DNA from: JAXGMQ01 sp964613055
Lineage (GTDB): Bacteria; Caldisericota; Caldisericia; JAAYUI01
Direction: 5' to 3'
Length of the DNA stretch: 32,654 nt
Assembly: GCA_964613055.1 (NCBI GenBank)
Contig: CAZTGD010000021.1
Coordinates: forward strand, 1-32,654
Positions 9,801 through 17,118 of this stretch are shown piece after piece. The translations under genes were made by a program, and so were the position numbers. The notes beneath the pieces are model-generated. The model saw nothing but the letters and a program-made list of their open reading frames with translations. It ran no database searches and was not told where the DNA came from. How positions within the stretch are numbered: the first letter of the stretch is position 1; every line of letters begins with the position of its first letter.

Positions 9801-11991
9801 TGGGCTATGGACGTGCAATGATGATGAATTGGAAATCAACTACAGCTCCTGCATCACAGACACAGAGAACGGGACTGTTGTGCCACACTGGGACGGAGTC
9901 CTGTATGGATATGACAAAAACGGTAAGGAGCTATTCAAAATAAAGACTGAACATCCAACCAAAGCTCATCCGACAATGGCTAGACGCATGATGTACCTGC
10001 CAACTGAGGATGGTTATCTGTTTGCCTGGGCTGAGAAATGGGGGTTTGGTCTGGCTCCAGAGACGGGAAGCCCTGTTCTATGCCAGGGACAACCGATCTC
10101 ACTGAATATTCATTTCAGGTCAGAGATACCACTGCCTCGAGGTGTAAAATTCAAGGTTGTCCAAGCTCCACCCGATACACAAACCAGCTTCACGCCAGAA
10201 AGTCTAGGTTCATCCGGTGTAACTTCTCTGTTTATCAATGCAGGCGAGGGATGCCCAGAGGGTACTCATACACTCATCATCGAAGCTGAGGGTTCTGGTT
10301 TCCGTCGATCAACTACATTCACCGTGACCGTTAGAAAGGAATCACCAGGGGACTTTATATTTACAGCGGAACCATCAAAGATACAGATATATGCTGGAGA
10401 ACCGGCAGAAGTGGACTTTACAATCGATGCCGCTGGAGGTTTTGTTGGCGTTGTTCAGATGTCAGTAGACGGCATACCAACCGGAGTTGTTGGTTCGTTC
10501 TCGCCCATCATCACCACTGTTCCAGGCAAATCCAAATACAAGATGAATGTTGCCAAGAACCTTGAACCTGGTACCTATAACCTCATGTTTAGAGCAGAGG
10601 GAGGATGTAAGGCAAAGGCGTATCCGGTTGAGCTGATAGTTGAACCACCAGTTCCCGGTGATTATCGGTCAAGCCTTTCAGACAGCAAGTACAAGGACAT
10701 AATCATGTGGCTGGGTGAAGAGCAAGAGGTGTGCATGGATGTTGAGTTTCTTGATGGATACAACCTACCGGTTAACTTCGAGGTACTCAATACTGGTGAC
10801 TTCCCTGGAGTGGATTTTGAATTTGTTCCATCTCAGATAGCAGAGTCTACAACAGTGTGTCTGAAGATTTCGACAGACTTCACAGGCAAAGAGATTGATG
10901 GCAAGAGGGTTATAATTCAGACCACCTCTGGTAGAAAAGCCCCAAAAACGCAAGTCCAGTTCTACCTGACTGTTAAAAAGACTCAGGGTGGATTCACCCT
11001 CAAGCCCGTTATGACAAATAGCCCCATGCAGATTACTGCAGGACAGTATGCTATAATGGTATTTGAGTATCAGAACACTACTAAATTCTACACAACCACT
11101 GGTTTTATACTGGAAAATGATTGTAATGGCTTTGAGTATACATTCTTCCCTGAGAGATTGTCACCGTCAGTACATCCACAAAAGGTGGTCTGTCTGATTA
11201 AAATACCTAGAACAATGCTTGACAACGATCCAGAGGCAAAGGAATTGGGTTACAAGGAATGTGAGATTCAAGCTTTTGGAATCGGTGGAGGACTGAGAGT
11301 GGGAAGCAGACCTGTTAATATGAGGGTTTATGACCCAAGCACATCACCCCAGAGGATCTACTTCCAGCCGGAGTTCAAGGGGTTGAAAAATCGCTCTGAG
11401 GATGAAGTTGAGATACACATAGCCAATCTCACCGATGCAAATAGTGTACAGTTTGATGTCCTATACGATCCGATGCAACTGGAGATAGTCGGTGTAGAAC
11501 AAGGTCCGATCATGAATACAGACCTTAAGAAAGCTGAGTTTGGACCATCCGAACCAAATCCAGACATCGGTGTGTTAAGGATATCCTGCATGCGTGAACA
11601 GGGAGCAGGACCCATTTCAGGTTCAGGTAAGTTCTGCACCATAAAATTAAGAGGCAAAGCTGTGTCTCAGGAAACATCATTGAAGATTTGCAATGTGGCT
11701 GTTTATGATGAGTACAATGGATACAAACCGATAACGGGACCAACTCCTGGCAATCCACCAATGTTGAGGATTACCATATCAGGAAACCTTCCTGGAGATG
11801 TTGACAACGATGGCATAGTGGGTCCGAAGGACCTTAACCTGTTAAAAAAGACTTTTGGTAAGAAGGCAGGTGATCCTGGATTCGATGGAAGAGCTGATTT
11901 CAATGAGGATGGTATCGTTGATGGGATGGATCTGATAATCTTGTGTATGAACTGGAATGCTTCAGAAGGGGACACTGGTCCAGTACCCTGA
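6808..11991 (+). CDS. Giant exported PQQ-like beta-propeller protein with Ig-like repeats, cohesin and dockerin
   Basis: A 1727-residue exported protein with a signal peptide at 1-29 or so. Two beta-propellers of PQQ-like repeats occupy about 33-420 and 638-1078. The repeats show LYCFDANTGTELWKWE, AYCLDAETGQKIW and VYALKISNGAEVWKAS, and the second propeller opens with the familiar DWPMFQHDKFRTG. Between and after them lie at least six Ig/Fn3-like beta domains of about 100 residues, at about 425-530, 531-635, 1085-1180, 1182-1282, 1284-1390 and 1393-1508; several of these open with GD[FY] or GGF. A cohesin-like domain spans about 1515-1659 (LYDPMQLEIVGV; GPISGSGKFCTIKL). A dockerin ends the protein (about 1661-1717) with two calcium loops, DVDNDGIVGPKD at 1664-1675 and DFNEDGIVDGMD at 1697-1708. 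The PQQ-type fold here is probably a structural or binding scaffold; I see no evidence for an enzyme. About 28 cysteines are present by eye. A strong terminator follows. Confidence 0.88.
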   Translation: MKNKILSIVLMIMLATSGLIASPTVKDISAASGSDCFATYKGDNHRDGVYSGTQINASGLIQTWEYKGDANLTNSPAVCGNRVFLAENSRMMTCIDNLTGKTLWQVEELKNFPVSCPSVYLGDQQQMVFLATGGQIERESVLYCFDANTGTELWKWEPNRTGTAGQICTGPTIVTYEDGLDLGQVWIIIGVNVSGGTALFALDAKTGVKQWGGSGIGLGSVAKADPVIAEGKIFHLTTDGLLHILELKTRKIISQTMLDDENTYEFHNTPAYANGILYCASRGKLNSSEKGKIYMVETATGNVLDNTFGIDQFNNAGPSIYTNEDDTSVLIGSDTGHIYLFDGDDLTMKYNVNIGKPVTTDIIISGKYGLLGAARTFMAINIETGSTMFSQVLGNTIAMHPVPCAGMVYIPCYDSRLYAFSDHDDFVLDVLPRTDAIYPSNKRSYKVVVTSTMEFDSPMVLRVSGLPNTLKASFSEPFVYPGLDEQEVELTIEATENAQPGNYICNIIGVLLGREKNTILQIQVLPPLTGDFKLSVSMDQLNPPREIEAGDSISYQIKVESIGGFSADISFYVNESTLPSYIDVDFMPTNLIPDGYVTAIISTDTSTQADKYDIEIQGHAGGKVRTTSVHFTVGGFDTDDWPMFQHDKFRTGAVKEPFPTNPELRFSMYVPDAFNLDWEGVRIRTQPIVALGKVYVVGEWLADEGTQDELNEIHESAIFALDSTTGEGLWYYKFNKSLDVDRFDKRDDLSEPVMSTPAVDVETGKLYVGSIDGHAYCLDAETGQKIWSRRTDPISAIRSPILLLHPDDEGINSKMVFFASRMGVVYAFSGTEDDKKLWEKNLPGHVISGLTYGYNRKENTGMVLVPCHDGLVYALKISNGAEVWKASVYNNEGIGTIAVDHDKGDWYIGGMMGEKHECWRRSQLQYRDLSNGDQHNFRATWGPIAGSPALFTNPTGLTTCHVNPNHGITNDYSTRTTVLWRLENENLTNLLDRNGRALGLWTCNDDELEINYSSCITDTENGTVVPHWDGVLYGYDKNGKELFKIKTEHPTKAHPTMARRMMYLPTEDGYLFAWAEKWGFGLAPETGSPVLCQGQPISLNIHFRSEIPLPRGVKFKVVQAPPDTQTSFTPESLGSSGVTSLFINAGEGCPEGTHTLIIEAEGSGFRRSTTFTVTVRKESPGDFIFTAEPSKIQIYAGEPAEVDFTIDAAGGFVGVVQMSVDGIPTGVVGSFSPIITTVPGKSKYKMNVAKNLEPGTYNLMFRAEGGCKAKAYPVELIVEPPVPGDYRSSLSDSKYKDIIMWLGEEQEVCMDVEFLDGYNLPVNFEVLNTGDFPGVDFEFVPSQIAESTTVCLKISTDFTGKEIDGKRVIIQTTSGRKAPKTQVQFYLTVKKTQGGFTLKPVMTNSPMQITAGQYAIMVFEYQNTTKFYTTTGFILENDCNGFEYTFFPERLSPSVHPQKVVCLIKIPRTMLDNDPEAKELGYKECEIQAFGIGGGLRVGSRPVNMRVYDPSTSPQRIYFQPEFKGLKNRSEDEVEIHIANLTDANSVQFDVLYDPMQLEIVGVEQGPIMNTDLKKAEFGPSEPNPDIGVLRISCMREQGAGPISGSGKFCTIKLRGKAVSQETSLKICNVAVYDEYNGYKPITGPTPGNPPMLRITISGNLPGDVDNDGIVGPKDLNLLKKTFGKKAGDPGFDGRADFNEDGIVDGMDLIILCMNWNASEGDTGPVP

Positions 11992-12009
11992 TGACCTGAT
12001 TTAAAACAT

Positions 12010-12037
12010 GAAAAAGCTCCCGAAAGGGAGCTTTTTC
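12010..12037 (+). terminator. Rho-independent terminator
   Basis: A perfect 12-bp stem (GAAAAAGCTCCC with GGGAGCTTTTTC) closes a GAAA tetraloop at 12022-12025, with the T-run in the 3' arm. It starts 18 bases after the stop of the 1727-residue protein. The A-run in the 5' arm means it could also work on the opposite strand. It separates the protease-to-propeller operon from the beta-helix gene. Confidence 0.93.
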
Positions 12038-12064
12038 ACATATGTAGTTGATGTAATATCAAAC

Positions 12065-12093
12065 TTGCCTAATGAACTAAGGGATAGTAGACT
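12065..12093 (+). promoter_or_regulatory. Candidate promoter for the beta-helix gene
   Basis: TTGCCT (12065-12070), a 17-base spacer and TAGACT (12088-12093) each match the sigma-70 consensus at four of six positions. It lies just after the terminator and upstream of AAGGAG (12107-12112), which serves ATG 12122. A promoter is expected here because the terminator blocks read-through, but this particular pair is only a candidate. Confidence 0.3.
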
Positions 12094-12121
12094 GTAATCA
12101 ATATCTAAGGAGAGTAGAGAG

Positions 12122-15100
12122 ATGAACACAAAAAAGATCTCAATAGTCCTGGTTGCATTGCTTATATTACCTCACATACCCCTTTCTCAGGCTGTTGAAA
12201 AGCCATACAAGATAGACAGCTCAACAACGTGGTCTGGGACAATCGAAGCTCCTGATCTGGGTTTTTTCCTGGACCATGATGTTACACTGACAATCGCCCC
12301 AGGAACCCGCATTCATATGAAGAAGAACGTGAGTGTCAAAGGGAGTATAGTTGCCATAGGCACTCCCGATGAACCAATCATAATCACCTCCAGCAGTAGC
12401 GATCCAAAACCTGGAGATTGGGGTTTTTTTGAGTTTCCAGAGAACTGCGGTGAGTGCATATTTTCGAATGTCATATTCGAGTATGGTGGAGATGGTGGGA
12501 GTGGCATGCTCAGATTCTCTGCAGGCAATGGTATAGATGATCGGGTCAGATTGGACAACTGCATCATCAGGCATTCATCAACTCAGGGAGTGTGGATGGC
12601 AAGTGCTAAAGCGGTCATTAGAGAATGCACATTTACCGACCTTTCTGATCCAAACAAGGGTGTGGGTATCTGGATTCAGAGTGCTTCTAACCCATCGGTT
12701 ACCGGATGCACCTTCGAGAGATGCACAATACCGATATACAATGATTTAAGCTCCTCTTCCCATTTCCTGGCAAACAGAGCAACCAACTGTGATGTGAATG
12801 GTATCGTCCTTGGCAAGGGTTCGGTTGACGGGAAACTCATCCTGTCTGCAACAATGCCCTATGTAATAAGGGAAAAGTTTATAGTCGGTGAGAAGGGGGA
12901 GATGCTTATCCAACGTGGTGTGACGATCAAGTGTTCCTCAATGGTCAACGTGTATGGAGATATCAGCATTAGAGGAACAGAAGAAGAACCAGTAATTTGG
13001 ACTTCATTAGTGGATGACTCCAGAGGAGGCGACACAAATGCTGATGGGAACAGCACCACGCCAGCACCTGGAGACTGGGGTCATCTGGAGCTTGCCGGTT
13101 CTGCTGGAGAATGTCTGTTCACGCACGCCAAATTCTTCTACGGAGGTGGATTGGGTGACCAAGGTGCTGGTTGGGGTATTCTCAAATTCGGTACCAAAAC
13201 GGGTGTCGATAATAGAGTTAAGCTTCACAACTGTGACGTGGGATATTCCCAGACAGCAGGCATATGGATGCAGGATTCATCGCCGTCTATCTACAGTTGT
13301 AACATCCATGATAATACTAATCCTGAGCTTGGTGCGTGCATAACGCTGACCAGTAGAAGCAAACCAATACTGTTTGATTGCAAGCTTATGGATTCTGGGT
13401 TTGCAATAATAACAGACACCTTTTCATACCCAAATGCAAAGGATCTGACTGTCAGCGGAAATGATTACAATGTCGTCTACTTCACACATCAAGATACAAC
13501 TGCTTCAATTGAAGAGAATGCGATCTGGAATGCTGAGTTGGTTCACTACATACCCAATACTATAGAGATCAAACCTGGAGTCACACTCAGACTCATGCCT
13601 GGTGTGATAATAAAGCTCGGTGATCATTTTAGGGTGAACGGCAAGATAGTCGCCATTGGCTCAGAGGATGAACCGATTGTCTTCACATCGCTTTCAGATG
13701 ATGAACATGGTGGAGATAGCAACGGCGATGAGGATGCGTCCAAACCACTGCCTGGTGACAACAGAGGTGTGCAGTGCAGAGAGGGCAATGGTCTGTCTGT
13801 GTTTAAGCATTGCAAATTCCTCTACGGTGGTGCTGGTGGTAACGGGTGTATCTATCTTGGTCAACCGATTAACAAGGAAAACGAACAGATACTCGTGAAT
13901 TGTGAAATGGGATACTCTCTTGGTGCTGGAGTTAATATTCGCTCTGGTAATGTCGGCATTGAAGGTTGCAGAATTCACCATTGCACAAACGAGAATACTG
14001 GTTGGGCTGTCAATATCGAAAGAGATGCCAATGTTACGGTAGTAAACACAGAGATTGATAACTGTGTCAGCCTCTTTCATATGGACCCCGAAGCTAATTT
14101 CTCAAGCAGTGCCATAAGAACTAGCAATCTTGGTGCAAGTGAGTTGAAGGGTGGTCATGCTGGCATTCATATCCTAAAAGGTACCTTGAAGGAAGATAGG
14201 GTGTGGGATTCTCAGTTCCCATACATACTTGACGACACATTGACCATTGACGAGGGTGCAACATTGACGATAAAACCAGGCAACATAGTAAAGACTTTAT
14301 CTAGTATAAATGCTTATGGATCGTTGAACTGCCTTGGTACTGAAACTGATCCAATATATTTTACATCCATAAAGGATGACGCGGTTGGTGGAGATAGCAA
14401 CCTAGATGGAGATAACACGGTTCCGAAACTCGGCGACTTTGGTCAGGTCGTGTTTGCTGGATCTAGTGGTGAATGCTCAATTAACCACACTGTTTTCAGG
14501 TATGGCGGTGGCGGAGTTGGTAGTGGGACCATCAAGCTCGGTGAGTTTGGTGGAGTCACTGATGAATTCAAGATGAAAAACTGCTCGGTGACGGATTCGT
14601 CTTCAAGAGGATTCTTTATTTATAAATCGAGACCCATTATTGAAGATACAATAATATCAGGATGCACAAATGAAAATGGTGATGGAGTTGGCATAAAGAT
14701 TACCAGCGATTCTGACCCGGCAATGAAGAGGATGAGTTTCTCTAACTGTGATGTAGCCGTTGACAATATATCAACAAACGATGTTTGGATAACTGAAAGT
14801 TGGTGGGGAGACATGACAGGTCCCTACAATGATGATTGGAATCCTGAAGGCAAGGGGCTTCCCTGTATAGGTACAAGCTCAGTGATATTCAATCCTCCTG
14901 CAGAAGCCCCAATACCCACATGTGGCGCTGGAGGCAAGGGGGGTGAATTACCTGAGTGGAAAGCTCCAGAATCTGCTGTAGAGGAAATCCCAGCTTTGCC
15001 TATGGCTCTCAAGGTTGAACCGAACTTTGTTTCAGCAAAGATGGGTACAATATTTGATCTAGTAGCAATCAATGGGAAAGCACCTTATGAATTCTCTGTT

Positions 15101-16162
15101 CTGGATGAATCAATATGCGAATTGCTTTCAGTGGACGAGAATAGAGCATCATTCAAGGTAACAGGCTCTGAAGCCACAATAATAAACATATCCGATGCCA
15201 GCAATCAGATAAGACAGGTCTGGGTGACGGTTCCAGAGGTGGTTCTACCGTCCACAGAATTTACGGTTTCACCAATGATTCTTCCAATAAGGGTTGGTCA
15301 TTCGGGTACCTTCAAACTTTTTACAGACCTTGCTCCACAGGTCAAAATACCCTCTAGGAAATCAATTAGCGTTGAAAACAACGGCGATACTCTAACCGTA
15401 TATGCTAAGTCAACGGGAATTGAGACAATTCAGCTTATTACTGCTGGATATCAAGTTGACTTGAAGGTAATCTGTTTTGCACCTGGAAAGACAGACAGTG
15501 TCGGTATTACTGATTTCCATTCCGCTCCTGGGCCGGGAGTGGTAAGACTCTCTTGGAGTCTTCCGACTATCCAGGAAACGCCTGTTGAAGGTATTGTATT
15601 ATTCATGAATGGTAAAGAGCTGAAGCGATTAAACACAGATGTTACAGCGTTTACTGTCACAGGACTAAGTAACGGTCAGGAGTACACATTCAGCATAAAA
15701 CCTACTAATGGTGGGAATGAGATTCAAACCACCTGCATCCCCGGTCAACTTGGTAATACAATCGTTTTATGGTTGGGTAAGAATACAGCAACTGTAAATG
15801 GAAAATCTGTTACAATAGACGAGGATCCTTCGGTTGTGCCAAAGGTTGTAGGTGCAGGACACACGGTTATCCCATTCAGATTCCTGGCAGAGTCTCTGGG
15901 AGCAGAGGTTGGATGGGATGGCAACCTTAGGGAGGTTTCCTTCTGGACACCAACTTCGTACCTCAGGGTCTATCTGGGGAAAACATATGGATACCTTTGG
16001 GACACACAGGTGACAATAGACCCGGCACCTGACGTTGTAAGCGGAAGAACACTCATACCTTTAAGGGTGGTGTCAGAGTTGCTTGGAGCTGAGGTTGGAT
16101 GGGACGGAAGAGAGAAAAAAATAACTGTTCAATATACCAGACCATGGTTTAGCTGGTGGTAG
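12122..16162 (+). CDS. Exported parallel beta-helix protein with four modules, Fn3 and two stalk domains
   Basis: A 1346-residue exported protein. AAGGAG at 12107-12112 and a clear signal peptide (ending near LSQA) support ATG 12122. Residues 35 to about 910 form a right-handed parallel beta-helix built from four homologous modules starting near residues 53, 259, 486 and 711. Each opens with a LTIxPGxxIK core, a short VxGxIxAIGTxDEPIxFTS strand and a YGGxG turn. Modules 2-4 carry an extra GGDxNxDG loop. The helix closes with SWWGDMTGPYND...NPEGKG, a motif common at the end of such helices. Two beta-sandwich segments and an Fn3-like domain (about 1127-1205) follow, then two stalk domains (about 1212-1275 and 1278-1340) with PxRFLAESLGAEVGWDG cores. 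I see no pectate-lyase catalytic signature, so a surface adhesin or glycan-binding role is more likely than an enzyme. It lies 12 bases before the response-regulator gene. Confidence 0.87.
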   Translation: MNTKKISIVLVALLILPHIPLSQAVEKPYKIDSSTTWSGTIEAPDLGFFLDHDVTLTIAPGTRIHMKKNVSVKGSIVAIGTPDEPIIITSSSSDPKPGDWGFFEFPENCGECIFSNVIFEYGGDGGSGMLRFSAGNGIDDRVRLDNCIIRHSSTQGVWMASAKAVIRECTFTDLSDPNKGVGIWIQSASNPSVTGCTFERCTIPIYNDLSSSSHFLANRATNCDVNGIVLGKGSVDGKLILSATMPYVIREKFIVGEKGEMLIQRGVTIKCSSMVNVYGDISIRGTEEEPVIWTSLVDDSRGGDTNADGNSTTPAPGDWGHLELAGSAGECLFTHAKFFYGGGLGDQGAGWGILKFGTKTGVDNRVKLHNCDVGYSQTAGIWMQDSSPSIYSCNIHDNTNPELGACITLTSRSKPILFDCKLMDSGFAIITDTFSYPNAKDLTVSGNDYNVVYFTHQDTTASIEENAIWNAELVHYIPNTIEIKPGVTLRLMPGVIIKLGDHFRVNGKIVAIGSEDEPIVFTSLSDDEHGGDSNGDEDASKPLPGDNRGVQCREGNGLSVFKHCKFLYGGAGGNGCIYLGQPINKENEQILVNCEMGYSLGAGVNIRSGNVGIEGCRIHHCTNENTGWAVNIERDANVTVVNTEIDNCVSLFHMDPEANFSSSAIRTSNLGASELKGGHAGIHILKGTLKEDRVWDSQFPYILDDTLTIDEGATLTIKPGNIVKTLSSINAYGSLNCLGTETDPIYFTSIKDDAVGGDSNLDGDNTVPKLGDFGQVVFAGSSGECSINHTVFRYGGGGVGSGTIKLGEFGGVTDEFKMKNCSVTDSSSRGFFIYKSRPIIEDTIISGCTNENGDGVGIKITSDSDPAMKRMSFSNCDVAVDNISTNDVWITESWWGDMTGPYNDDWNPEGKGLPCIGTSSVIFNPPAEAPIPTCGAGGKGGELPEWKAPESAVEEIPALPMALKVEPNFVSAKMGTIFDLVAINGKAPYEFSVLDESICELLSVDENRASFKVTGSEATIINISDASNQIRQVWVTVPEVVLPSTEFTVSPMILPIRVGHSGTFKLFTDLAPQVKIPSRKSISVENNGDTLTVYAKSTGIETIQLITAGYQVDLKVICFAPGKTDSVGITDFHSAPGPGVVRLSWSLPTIQETPVEGIVLFMNGKELKRLNTDVTAFTVTGLSNGQEYTFSIKPTNGGNEIQTTCIPGQLGNTIVLWLGKNTATVNGKSVTIDEDPSVVPKVVGAGHTVIPFRFLAESLGAEVGWDGNLREVSFWTPTSYLRVYLGKTYGYLWDTQVTIDPAPDVVSGRTLIPLRVVSELLGAEVGWDGREKKITVQYTRPWFSWW

Positions 16163-16174
16163 ATAGGAGACAAC

Positions 16175-16846
16175 ATGTTTCTAGGTAAAGGTAACGTGAT
16201 GATAGTTGATGATTCATTACCTGTTGTGAATGTTATAGAAACAGTATTGGATGGTGCAGGTTACAGTGTGAACGCCTATACATCGGCTAAACAGGCGTTG
16301 ATGGATATGACAGAGGCCAGGCCAGACCTGATCATATCAGACATACTAATGCCAGAGATGGATGGATTTGAATTCAGAGAAGCGTTAACGGAAGACAAGA
16401 GGACAGCCCACATCCCATTTGCATTCCTCACCGCGAGGGATGACATTGAATTGATGATAAAAGGTTTGTCCTCGGGTGTGATAGATTATTTTACAAAGCC
16501 CATAAAACCAAAAGAATTGCTCGAGCATATTGAATGTGCTCTGGAAAGTCTGAGGAAAGCCAGGCAAAGGCTTTTGGATAGAATAACTGTAAACAAGGAT
16601 GTCGGTGCTGTTGGTTTCGAGAATATAGAGAGGGTGTTAGGCGCGATAATGTTCACAGGGCGCTTGATACTCGATTGGCAGGTGAAAGGGAAGGAACTCA
16701 CCATCTACTACTCTCGAGGCGTCCCAATCAATGCTCGAGCAGAAACTGGTCAGAAGGGTCATGATGCCTATAAACTGGCAGAATCAATAACCGGAGAGTT
16801 CGTTGTTGAATCTGAGTCAGTAGCAGGAATCGACAGAGAGTTCTAG
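16175..16846 (+). CDS. Response regulator: receiver domain fused to a DUF4388-like domain
   Basis: A 223-residue cytoplasmic protein. The receiver domain (about 6-122) has the acidic pair Asp12-Asp13, phospho-acceptor Asp56 (LIISDILMPEMDG), Thr86 and Lys108 (FTKP). The C-terminal part (about 150-218) reads as a DUF4388/PatA-N-like domain: FTGRLILDW, then IYYSRGVPINARAETGQKGHDA, then SITGEFVVES. There is no DNA-binding domain, so output is probably through protein contacts. AGGAGA (16165-16170) supports ATG 16175. It follows the beta-helix gene by 12 bases and is likely co-transcribed. No histidine kinase is in the window, so its partner is unknown. In other bacteria DUF4388 occurs with receiver domains in gliding, polarity and heterocyst regulators; a link with surface behaviour here is inference. 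Confidence 0.88.
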   Translation: MFLGKGNVMIVDDSLPVVNVIETVLDGAGYSVNAYTSAKQALMDMTEARPDLIISDILMPEMDGFEFREALTEDKRTAHIPFAFLTARDDIELMIKGLSSGVIDYFTKPIKPKELLEHIECALESLRKARQRLLDRITVNKDVGAVGFENIERVLGAIMFTGRLILDWQVKGKELTIYYSRGVPINARAETGQKGHDAYKLAESITGEFVVESESVAGIDREF

Positions 16847-17118
16847 CATTTCTGATCATAAATAGTTCAACGATTATCCAAAAAGAGTCATTTTGGTATT
16901 ACATATCCGTATTTCTATCCGGAGACGAAAAGGGTTGTGGATTAAATTATTCACTTATCATATTTGTTTCTTTTCTATTTTGAGTAGATACTGTTGAGGG
17001 ATTGTAGTCGTCTATTTTAAGGTAATGGGTTATCCGTCATATATGCTGAGAAATATTAATAAAATATTGACAATACTCGAAAGTAGATTAATATATCCTC
17101 TGCTTTAGGAGGAATAAC
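16847..17118. other. AT-rich intergenic region, no gene seen
   Basis: This 272-base region has no credible ORF or RNA gene. A weak inverted repeat (CCAAAA at 16878-16883 with TTTTGG at 16891-16896) lies 31 bases after the response-regulator stop, but it lacks a T-run. The right end holds the promoter for the downstream membrane protein. Confidence 0.5.
17067..17094 (+). promoter_or_regulatory. Promoter for the 17119 membrane protein
   Basis: TTGACA (17067-17072, perfect -35) is followed after 16 bases by TAATAT (17089-17094, four of six). Transcription would start near 17101, giving a short leader that contains AGGAGG (17107-17112) for ATG 17119. Confidence 0.6.

Noticed and set aside
6808..11991. 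Propeller protein as a PQQ-dependent dehydrogenase
   Set aside because: The blades are of the short YWTN/PQQ-like repeat type shared with BamB-like scaffolds; no heme CXXCH and no identifiable PQQ site was seen.
12122..16162. Beta-helix protein as pectate lyase or other polysaccharide lyase
   Set aside because: Only the fold is visible; no lyase catalytic residues could be pointed to, and the stalk/Fn3 tail suggests a structural surface protein.
226..16846. True cellulosome or sporulation locus
   Set aside because: Cohesin, dockerin and SpoIID domains are present, but no glycosidases, CBMs or other sporulation genes accompany them.
16878..16896. CCAAAA/TTTTGG inverted repeat after the response-regulator gene
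   Set aside because: A 6-bp AT-rich stem with no T-run; too weak to call a terminator.
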